12,015 nucleotides of DNA from Candidatus Minthenecus merdequi (GTDB taxonomy: Bacteria; Bacteroidota; Bacteroidia; Bacteroidales; Paludibacteraceae), in NCBI GenBank assembly GCA_018064385.1, contig JAGHVI010000082.1, positions 1-12,015 of the forward strand. Direction: 5' to 3'. This document shows positions 1-5,505 of this stretch, in pieces. The notes under the pieces are model-generated. The model was not told the origin of the DNA. It ran no database searches and worked only from the letters and a program-made list of their open reading frames with translations. The translations under genes were made by a program, and so were the position numbers. Position 1 is the first letter of the stretch. Every line of letters begins with the position of its first letter.

Positions 1-2519
1 ATATCTTTCACGGAGACGTTTGTATATAATAGATTTTCTTTATCCAATTTGAGGAAGACAGCCTTTCTCACCACAGGGAGGAAAGCAGTTCGTTTCTCTG
101 CCAGCACTCCGAATTTGACAGCCATCTCCAAACTTAAAGTTCCCATCTCGCGGAATTCAACGACGACATCGTTTATTGGGGACAACAAAGGTCTTCCCAA
201 TTTGTCTATTGAGTTCAGTTCTTTAGTTGCCTCTTTAGCAATACGTTCAACCTTTTTAAGGTCTGCGTCATACAACACATAGAAAGTGACCCTGCTAAGC
301 TCGTAAGGATTATGTCGTGTCAGGTTTTGGAAATTTTTGCTGAAAAGGTCAGCATTTCCAAAATTGACCATAGCGCCCTCCTCGGTCAACATCTGCGTTG
401 TTTGGTAGGAAATACTTTTTACCGCACCTCTGTATCCATCACAGACGACATAATCACCAACCTGCAAACGGCCAGCCATCAGCTGCATACCATAGAACAT
501 ATTGTTAATAACGTCCTTCAAAGCGAAACCGACACCAGTAGCCAAGCCAGCGAAAATGAAAGTCAACGACTTCATAGGGATGTGAAGCAACAAACAAATC
601 AGCGTTATGTAGAATGCCCAAAAGAACATAGAAATAATATTGTTGCCTATTGAGAAGTTCAGCATTTCTTCGTCCATGTGCTCTAAGCCACGTTTTCGTC
701 TGACCAACTCAGTCTTAATCTGCCGATATATACAACTTACAAAATATACGATATACTTGAACACAAAAAAGAGGGAAAAAGTCATTGTTATGTTGAACCA
801 CGACAATTCCAAATATTTGGCTCCATCGATGTTAACCGAGGTTCTAATCTTCATCAATTCGTAAGTGAACCACTCGCCTGCATTGTAGAAATCCATTGAT
901 AGATAAATACAGAAGGGCAGAGCACACACTATCATCACAGGAATCAATGCTTTTCTGATAAATTCGTAAAGCCAGGTGATTTGAATCAGGTCACTTTTCT
1001 CGACGTTAGCATCTACATAGCCAATAGCTGCGTAATAATTGCGTTTACGATTGATAATAATAGTTTTGCCGAATCTATCGACCAAAACAATAGCCATATA
1101 AATATAGAGGAAGAGCATTATCATACATTGCCACCAAAACAGCACACCAGCCGCCATATATATGAATCCGAAGAAACTTGCAACAAACAACGCAAGCAAA
1201 ACAGCGCAAGACCCTAAGCACAACATAGCGTCCACCTTTTCGACTTTATTCCACCCTCTTCGGAGCGAATCAAACTGCCATCCCAAAATGACGAACAGGG
1301 TAGGACACAACACGATGTTCAATATAGCATCAGAGACAAAAAACAGCCTCAACAGCATATTTATCAGACATGCCACTGCAATAGGCATATACATTGCTAC
1401 AGACCATTTCATTTGGTTGTCTTTGTCTAAGACAATCAGGGAAAACTGTATTGCTATTATGAACAAAAAATAAATTAAAATGTTGACGCCTGAAGACAAT
1501 CTAAATTCCACTGGTAGATATATGAGGTTCAACACCATAAAAGTCAACCATAAAAAACTGTTGATTGCAGAAATAAACAATCTTTTTCTTCTACATAAGG
1601 TATCTTTCCACTTATTGTTTTTTTTGCAAAGAATCAACAACAGATGATAAATAATAAATGCAAATAACAAGCCACACAACAATTCCACAGGAATTATCCA
1701 CAGAATATCGTTAGTATGATTTTTGTTCCACTCGCCACACCTATTCACTTCATTTTTGTAATCATGGACAATCTTATCATAATTTGCGATTAGATAAAGG
1801 AATGGCAAATCGTGCTTGGTAAAGAAATCTTTTTGCAAAAATCTGAAAGTATAGCGGGACTCCCAATATGTTTTGTTAAACTCGTTGAGCAAAGATTTGT
1901 AGTTTTCAGCCAGCAACGAATCTTTTTGGAGATATAACCTATAAATTTTAATCAATCTGCGACCAGACTTCACACAACGGGCACGGACTTCTTGGTCTTC
2001 TTCATCCAAGACATACCAATCGTCGAGTCCTCCTAAATTTTTGCCAGAGTATTGACCTATCGAATAAAGTCTGCTCAACAACGAATCGTTGGCATAGTCA
2101 CCGATACTATCTGCGACCTCGGGGATTGGGGGCAAAGAAGGTCTGAGTCGTCTCAGAGCCTCAAGTTGCATACTCAACCTTTTGATTTTACGGTTCAGCA
2201 TCTCCGTTTTAGACTCGTCGGGTTTGGATCTCTCTTCTATAATGTCATACCAATATGAAATTTCGTGAAGAATATAGCAAAGGTCGTAAGCCTTATCGTA
2301 ATCACAAGAATAGAACTTCAATTTGATTATATTCACGCGTTTGAGTTCATTTTTGAACTTTTGGTAGTCTTTGGCATACTGGGTGTAATAGTGTGTAAGT
2401 TCTTGTTCAGTTATTTCAACTTCACGTTGCAACTCATAGTCAATGTCAGCGAGAGTACGTTGAGAATGAGCACCCAGCACAGACATCAGAACCGTCAATA
2501 ATGAAATAAAAAGTGTCAT
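1..2519 (-). CDS. Large MscS-family mechanosensitive ion channel (partial, C-terminus off the left edge)
   Basis: An open frame of 839 codons runs without a stop from the ATG at 2519 to the left edge. Residues 1-19 look like a signal peptide (MTLFISLLTVLMSVLGAHS). Residues 20-270 are charged, partly coiled-coil-like and probably periplasmic. About ten or eleven hydrophobic segments follow (first near 272-296, last near 625-684). The MscS signature lies at 655-740: a glycine/alanine-rich pore helix (AGLATGVGFALKD, 657-669), then GRLQVGDYV (683-691), then the beta domain with VNFGNADLFSKNFQN (718-732). Family knowledge: such channels open under membrane tension and release solutes on osmotic downshock; this size and layout resemble the MscK/KefA-like large members rather than small MscS. 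The ATG lies 3 bases after the stop of the RNase H-like gene, so translation is probably coupled. The remaining C-terminal cytoplasmic part is not visible. The family call is firm; the gating stimulus is unknown. Confidence 0.93.
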   Translation of the reverse strand, partial: MTLFISLLTVLMSVLGAHSQRTLADIDYELQREVEITEQELTHYYTQYAKDYQKFKNELKRVNIIKLKFYSCDYDKAYDLCYILHEISYWYDIIEERSKPDESKTEMLNRKIKRLSMQLEALRRLRPSLPPIPEVADSIGDYANDSLLSRLYSIGQYSGKNLGGLDDWYVLDEEDQEVRARCVKSGRRLIKIYRLYLQKDSLLAENYKSLLNEFNKTYWESRYTFRFLQKDFFTKHDLPFLYLIANYDKIVHDYKNEVNRCGEWNKNHTNDILWIIPVELLCGLLFAFIIYHLLLILCKKNNKWKDTLCRRKRLFISAINSFLWLTFMVLNLIYLPVEFRLSSGVNILIYFLFIIAIQFSLIVLDKDNQMKWSVAMYMPIAVACLINMLLRLFFVSDAILNIVLCPTLFVILGWQFDSLRRGWNKVEKVDAMLCLGSCAVLLALFVASFFGFIYMAAGVLFWWQCMIMLFLYIYMAIVLVDRFGKTIIINRKRNYYAAIGYVDANVEKSDLIQITWLYEFIRKALIPVMIVCALPFCIYLSMDFYNAGEWFTYELMKIRTSVNIDGAKYLELSWFNITMTFSLFFVFKYIVYFVSCIYRQIKTELVRRKRGLEHMDEEMLNFSIGNNIISMFFWAFYITLICLLLHIPMKSLTFIFAGLATGVGFALKDVINNMFYGMQLMAGRLQVGDYVVCDGYRGAVKSISYQTTQMLTEEGAMVNFGNADLFSKNFQNLTRHNPYELSRVTFYVLYDADLKKVERIAKEATKELNSIDKLGRPLLSPINDVVVEFREMGTLSLEMAVKFGVLAEKRTAFLPVVRKAVFLKLDKENLLYTNVSVKD

Positions 2520-2522
2520 GTC

Positions 2523-3125
2523 TTATAATTCTCTTTTCATTTTTCCCCAAGCCTCGGTATTCCATTTGAGGATAGTGTTAGGGATGCGATTTTCAGCCAA
2601 CCATCGATTAGCCCTAATCAGCAAATCAAAAACAGCGGTATTGTTCAAAGTTCTGCACAGGTTTGTGTTGCAGTTAGACTTTTTTACCCATGAAATGGCA
2701 GTATCGTTGCAACAATAGACAGGTCTGGTGTCATTGTCCATTTTTTTCAATAATGCTATTGCATGGACGATGCCCAAAAACTGTGCAACATTTATGTTGC
2801 CATCTTGATATTCGGGTGAATGGAAGAGCATTTTACCAGTGTCAGTCTCATATCCCCAATAAGAGAACAGCCCTTGAGCGTCACACTCTGCCTCGACCGA
2901 TACAGACCTCTGCTCGACCTCCTTTTCGGCTGTCACAACCTTCTTTATTGCAGTTTCGTGCCAATAACTATGCTGATGAGCTTCGTGAGCTTTTTCCCAA
3001 TCTGGATAGCCTTTATACTGCGCACCAGGGTAACCTTCGATTTGCTCCTTGCATTTATCCCAGCCCTCGAAGATTCCGGTCTCGCGACCTCGCCAAACGA
3101 CGTAGAATTTATTTTTTGCCGCCAC
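2523..3125 (-). CDS. Viroplasmin-domain RNase H1-like protein with a degenerate active site
   Basis: The predicted protein has 200 residues. Residues 4-46 are a caulimovirus-viroplasmin/RNase HI N-terminal domain (KFYVVWRGRETGIFEGWDKC, then GYPGAQYKGY), which binds RNA:DNA hybrid or double-stranded RNA in RNase H1 proteins. Residues 74-200 align by eye with the RNase H fold (FLGIVHAIALLKK, AISWVKK, ILKWNTEAWG). I chose the GTG at 3125 because the viroplasmin motif begins straight after it; the upstream in-frame ATG at 3209 would add 28 residues read out of frame through the dehydrogenase gene. The start lies within the last 17 bases of that gene, which suggests translational coupling. Odd: the four catalytic carboxylates appear as E78, Q115, C139 and absent (the protein ends KMKREL where homologues carry an Asp). 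Known activity of the family is cleavage of RNA in hybrids; I infer this copy binds but may not cut. The frame is intact, so it is not an obvious pseudogene. Confidence 0.85.
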   Translation of the reverse strand: MAAKNKFYVVWRGRETGIFEGWDKCKEQIEGYPGAQYKGYPDWEKAHEAHQHSYWHETAIKKVVTAEKEVEQRSVSVEAECDAQGLFSYWGYETDTGKMLFHSPEYQDGNINVAQFLGIVHAIALLKKMDNDTRPVYCCNDTAISWVKKSNCNTNLCRTLNNTAVFDLLIRANRWLAENRIPNTILKWNTEAWGKMKREL

Positions 3126-3876
3126 GGAAAATATTCGTTGCGTTAGCTTGAGCCTTTGGAGTAACCACAAGGTCGTTAATGCAAACGTGCTCAGGCAGAG
3201 AGACAGCAAATTTAATCAGGTCAGCTATATCAGCCCCGGTGAGAGGTTTATAGCCCTCGTATGTTTTATCTGCGCGTTCTTGGTCATTCTTGAATCTAAC
3301 AAGGGAGAACTCAGTTTCGACTGCACCCGGACAGATATTCGTCACCTTAATGCCATATTTCAGCATATCAATACGCATTCCTTTGCTTATTGCGTCAACT
3401 GCGTGTTTTGTTGCGCAATAGACATTACCGCCAGCATAAACTTCTTTTCCTGCAGTTGAGCATATATTCACAATATGTCCCTTCTCACGGGCACACATCA
3501 GCGGAGCAACGTTACGGGTCATATATAGCAGACCTTTCACGTTAGTGTCAATCATTCTCTCCCAATCCTCGAGAACGCCCTCCTGAATAGGATCAAGGCC
3601 AACAGCCAAGCCAGCGTTATTAACCAAGACATCGATGTCACGCCAAGCTCCTTTGAGGTCATTGATTGCTTTATTCACCTCCTCAGCATTGCGGATATCG
3701 AAACACAAAGCCAGGACTTCAGATTTATAAGCAATCTCTATTTCCTTCTTAAAGGCTTCAAGTCTGTCCGCTCTACGACCTGTAATTATAAGATTATAAC
3801 CGAGTTCAGCCAATGCAGATGCAGTCGCTTTTCCGATACCAGAGGTTGCTCCAGTCACTAATGCTACTTTTTTCAT
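3109..3876 (-). CDS. Short-chain dehydrogenase/reductase (classical SDR, YdfG-like)
   Basis: This is a 255-residue cytosolic oxidoreductase of the classical SDR family, of normal length. Visible motifs are the nucleotide-binding TGATSGIG (8-15), NNAG (86-89), N112, and the catalytic S140, Y153 and K157 (YCATK), followed by PGAVETEF (183-190). Arginines after the second strand (GRR, 33-35) suggest preference for NADP(H). By overall sequence it resembles YdfG-type enzymes that oxidise 3-hydroxy acids such as serine or 3-hydroxypropionate, but SDR substrates cannot be read from sequence alone. It is the first gene of a leftward unit with the RNase H-like and MscS genes, and its last 17 bases overlap the GTG start of the second gene. 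A well-formed promoter lies upstream, giving a leader of roughly 20 bases. Family call is firm, substrate is a guess. Confidence 0.93.
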   Translation of the reverse strand: MKKVALVTGATSGIGKATASALAELGYNLIITGRRADRLEAFKKEIEIAYKSEVLALCFDIRNAEEVNKAINDLKGAWRDIDVLVNNAGLAVGLDPIQEGVLEDWERMIDTNVKGLLYMTRNVAPLMCAREKGHIVNICSTAGKEVYAGGNVYCATKHAVDAISKGMRIDMLKYGIKVTNICPGAVETEFSLVRFKNDQERADKTYEGYKPLTGADIADLIKFAVSLPEHVCINDLVVTPKAQANATNIFRGGKK

Positions 3877-3904
3877 ATCTATTTAATGCGTTGTAATTTG
3901 AATG

Positions 3905-3936
3905 CAAAGGTACGAACTTTTTTTCTTTTTTCCAAA
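3905..3936 (-). promoter_or_regulatory. Promoter of the dehydrogenase operon (Bacteroidota type)
   Basis: Read on the minus strand, TTTG (3936-3933) is followed after 20 bases by TACCTTTG (3912-3905), matching the Bacteroidota -33/-7 consensus TTG...TAnnTTTG. Transcription should start near 3898, about 20 bases before the ATG. The spacer is almost entirely A with a few G residues. Confidence 0.75.
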
Positions 3937-3952
3937 AAAAAACTTCATTTTA

Positions 3953-3984
3953 TTTGTCTATCACGAAAATTATCCTTACCTTTG
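3953..3984 (+). promoter_or_regulatory. Promoter of perR-rbr
   Basis: TTTG (3953-3956), a 20-base spacer, and TACCTTTG (3977-3984) fit the Bacteroidota consensus. It is back to back with the dehydrogenase promoter, only 16 bases separating the two -33 elements. Start of transcription is expected near 3990, just ahead of the candidate PerR operator. Confidence 0.75.
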
Positions 3985-3998
3985 CACTCGGAATAAAT

Positions 3999-4013
3999 TT
4001 GTAATGAATACAA
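3999..4013 (+). promoter_or_regulatory. Candidate PerR operator (7-1-7 inverted repeat)
   Basis: TTGTAATGAATACAA is a 7-1-7 imperfect palindrome (six of seven arm positions symmetric). It matches 11 of the 14 defined positions of the Bacillus PerR box TTATAATNATTATAA. It sits about 10-25 bases downstream of the predicted transcription start and 9 bases before the perR ATG, where a bound repressor would block elongation or initiation. Autoregulation is inferred; the sequence is AT-rich, so chance resemblance is possible. Confidence 0.5.
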
Positions 4014-4022
4014 TATTATAAT

Positions 4023-4433
4023 ATGGATAAAACAGCGCTTCAAATACTTGAACAACATTCAATAAGACCTTCCGTTCAACGTATTGAAGTAGTGTCATAC
4101 CTATATCACAATCGCATTCATCCGACTGCTGACGAGATTTTTAATGCGCTAAACGGCACAATTCCGACACTGAGCAAGACGACCATATATAATATTCTGA
4201 AACTTCTTGAGGATGGTGGAGTAGTCAAACACATCAACATTGATGAAAAAAACGTTCGCTACGAACTGATTATCGGTGAACATGCACATTTTCGCTGTGA
4301 TAATTGCTCACGTATATTCGACATACCAGCGCCCACCTCGAAACACAATCTGCCAGAAGGATTTACCATTAGAGAATCTGACACTTACTATCAAGGTATT
4401 TGCCCAGAATGTTCAAAAAAACCAATTGTTTAA
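4023..4433 (+). CDS. perR: Fur-family peroxide-responsive repressor, PerR type
   Basis: The 136-residue protein has the usual Fur length and order. Residues 1-80 are a winged helix with HPTADEIF (33-40) and the recognition helix SKTTIYNIL (51-59); residues 81-136 are the dimerisation and metal domain. The structural zinc site is C92xxC95 (RCDNC) with C127xxC130 (CPEC). The regulatory metal ligands expected from Bacillus PerR are H33, H87, H89 and D100; the fifth ligand, Asp85 in Bacillus, is Glu81 here, as in Fur. Family knowledge: PerR with Fe(II) represses peroxide-defence genes until H2O2 oxidises a His ligand. The next gene, 22 bases on, is a rubrerythrin, a classic PerR target, which favours PerR over Fur or Zur. 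It likely represses its own operon through the candidate operator upstream. The subfamily assignment rests mainly on this context. Confidence 0.88.
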   Translation: MDKTALQILEQHSIRPSVQRIEVVSYLYHNRIHPTADEIFNALNGTIPTLSKTTIYNILKLLEDGGVVKHINIDEKNVRYELIIGEHAHFRCDNCSRIFDIPAPTSKHNLPEGFTIRESDTYYQGICPECSKKPIV

Positions 4434-4455
4434 CTTATAAAAAAACATTACAATT

Positions 4456-5001
4456 ATGAAATGGATTTGTAAAGTGTGCGGTTATGTACACGAAGGACCA
4501 GAGGCGCCAGAGCGTTGCCCACAATGCAAACAACCAAGGGAGAAATTTGAGAAACTGGAGGAAGGCGAATTGAACTTCGTCACAGAGCATGTCATTGGAG
4601 TTGCCAAAGAAGGCACAGACGAAGAGATGATTAAAGATCTCAACGCTCACTTTATGGGCGAGGCTACCGAAGTAGGTATGTATCTGGCAATGAGCCGTCA
4701 GGCAGATCGTGAAGGTTATCCAGAAATAGCTGAGGCATTCAAACGCTATGCCTTAGAAGAGGCAGAGCATTGTGCAAAATTTGCTGAGCTTCTTGGTGAT
4801 GTTGTTTGGGACACCAAGACAAATCTCGAAAAGCGTATGAATGCTGAGGCAGGTGCCTGTGCTGACAAGATGCGTATTGCTAAGAACGCAAAAGCTGCTA
4901 ACCTTGATGCTATTCACGACACTGTTCACGAAATGGCAAAAGACGAAGCTCGTCACGGCAAAGGTTTCGAAGGTCTTTTCAAGAGATATTTCGGCAAATA
5001 A
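4456..5001 (+). CDS. rbr: Rubrerythrin with N-terminal rubredoxin domain (reverse rubrerythrin)
   Basis: This 181-residue non-haem iron protein reduces hydrogen peroxide in the cytoplasm of anaerobes. Residues 1-34 form a rubredoxin-like Fe(Cys)4 knob with C5xxC8 and C21xxC24. Residues 55-180 are the four-helix diiron domain; the probable iron ligands are E69 (GEATE), E102 and H105 (EEAEH), E131 (NAEAG), and E164 with H167 (DEARH). Classical rubrerythrin has the rubredoxin knob at the C-terminus; here it is at the N-terminus, the arrangement called reverse rubrerythrin, whose known members act as NADH-linked peroxidases through a separate reductase. It follows perR by 22 bases with no promoter visible between, so the two are probably cotranscribed and induced by peroxide. 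A terminator begins 22 bases after the stop. No electron-donor reductase is encoded nearby. Confidence 0.94.
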   Translation: MKWICKVCGYVHEGPEAPERCPQCKQPREKFEKLEEGELNFVTEHVIGVAKEGTDEEMIKDLNAHFMGEATEVGMYLAMSRQADREGYPEIAEAFKRYALEEAEHCAKFAELLGDVVWDTKTNLEKRMNAEAGACADKMRIAKNAKAANLDAIHDTVHEMAKDEARHGKGFEGLFKRYFGK

Positions 5002-5023
5002 TACTTCCAAACAGATTATCTTC

Positions 5024-5057
5024 AAGCAGCGTCTTCGTTGAGAAGGCGCTGCTTTTT
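5024..5057 (+). terminator. Intrinsic terminator of perR-rbr
   Basis: Stem AAGCAGCG-TCTTC (5024-5036) pairs with GAAGG-CGCTGCTT (5042-5054), 13 pairs including one wobble, around the loop GTTGA, then the T run continues to 5057. It lies 22 bases after the rubrerythrin stop. Confidence 0.85.
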
Positions 5058-5120
5058 AATAAGGAAAATGGCTGCAAAGTAACAAAAAAGCATTCTATGA
5101 AAAAATATTTCTCAAAACGC

Positions 5121-5151
5121 TTGGATAATTCCAAAAAAGTTCGTACCTTTG
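5121..5151 (+). promoter_or_regulatory. Promoter of the CAU tRNA
   Basis: TTG (5121-5123), a 20-base spacer and TACCTTTG (5144-5151) match the Bacteroidota consensus. The tRNA begins 40 bases after the -7 element, so a 5' leader of about 34 bases would be trimmed. The 21 bases at 5133-5153 are identical to those of the dehydrogenase promoter on the other strand (3923-3903). Confidence 0.75.
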
Positions 5152-5191
5152 CAGCGCTTTTTGGGAGGCATACATTCCTCGGGGAAGCATT

Positions 5192-5266
5192 GGTCTCATA
5201 GCTCAGTTGGTTAGTAGCACCTGACTCATAATCAGGGGGTCCTAGGTTCAAGCCCTAGTGGGACCA
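5192..5266 (+). tRNA. tRNA with CAU anticodon (elongator Met or lysidine-modified Ile2)
   Basis: A full cloverleaf can be folded by eye: acceptor GGTCTCA (5192-5198) with TGGGACC (5259-5265), anticodon stem CCTGA/TCAGG (5220-5224, 5232-5236), loop CTCATAA with anticodon CAT at 5227-5229, five-base variable loop, T stem CTAGG/CCTAG with loop TTCAAGC, and discriminator A5266. The 3' CCA is not encoded. G1-C72 is paired and the anticodon stem lacks the three G-C pairs of the initiator, so this is not tRNA-fMet. Elongator Met and Ile2 (whose C34 is turned into lysidine by TilS) share this anticodon; I lean to Met but cannot decide. Odd: the D arm reads GCTC...GTAGC, with one extra T compared with the usual GAGC, leaving a C-T mismatch or a bulge. 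Confidence 0.93.
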
Positions 5267-5270
5267 CAAC

Positions 5271-5313
5271 AAAAAAAATCGGTTGTCAGATTATTGACAA
5301 CCGATTTTTTTTT
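5271..5313 (+). terminator. Strong intrinsic terminator after the tRNA
   Basis: ATCGGTTGTCA (5278-5288) pairs perfectly with TGACAACCGAT (5295-5305) around a 6-base loop. A run of eight A precedes and nine T follow, so the helix can extend to about 18 pairs. The A and T tracts on both sides would let it work in either direction. Confidence 0.9.
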
Positions 5314-5336
5314 GTATATGGGTGGTTATAATAATT

Positions 5337-5475
5337 CACTCAAGTTTTGCGTGTCTTGTTTTTGGACAGAAGCCACAACCTAGAATGGATGCATCGTTTT
5401 CGCTGAATAACCGAGCACTAAGTGCTCGGTTATTCATATTACAGCCTTCCAGGCTGAACAGGCGAAACCTGAGTG
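5337..5475. repeat. Nested inverted repeats in the tRNA-nqrF intergenic region
   Basis: No gene is visible between 5314 and 5505. The stretch holds outer arms CACTCAAGTTTTGCG (5337-5351) and GGCGAAACCTGAGTG (5461-5475), complementary at 12 of 15 positions plus one wobble. Between them are a perfect 15-base inverted repeat GAATAACCGAGCACT/AGTGCTCGGTTATTC (5405-5419, 5421-5435) and a small hairpin CAGCCT-TCC-AGGCTG (5442-5456). A further hairpin ATATAAC-acac-GTTATAT lies just outside (5481-5498). None is followed by a T run on either strand, so none is a normal intrinsic terminator for nqrF. It could be a small structured RNA, a dispersed palindromic element, or a processing or stability element at the 3' end of the nqr transcript. 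Confidence 0.6.
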
Positions 5476-5505
5476 AGTTTATATAACACACGTTATATCA
5501 GATAA

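Noticed and set aside
49..2501. Several plus-strand open frames of 66-113 codons
   Set aside because: All lie opposite the continuous 839-codon minus-strand channel frame, which has clear MscS motifs and a signal peptide; their translations show no recognisable domain.
3126..3209. Upstream ATG extension (28 residues) of the RNase H-like protein
   Set aside because: It reads out of frame through the well-conserved dehydrogenase C-terminus and precedes the viroplasmin motif that normally starts within a few residues of the N-terminus.
5192..5266. Initiator tRNA-fMet
   Set aside because: The 1-72 pair is G-C and the anticodon stem is CCTGA/TCAGG, without the unpaired position 1 and the three G-C pairs of initiators.
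5405..5435. Intrinsic terminator for nqrF or the tRNA
   Set aside because: No T run follows on either strand, and the tRNA already has a much better terminator at 5271-5313.
5337..5475. CRISPR array
   Set aside because: The repeats are inverted, of different lengths and not regularly spaced, and no cas gene is present.
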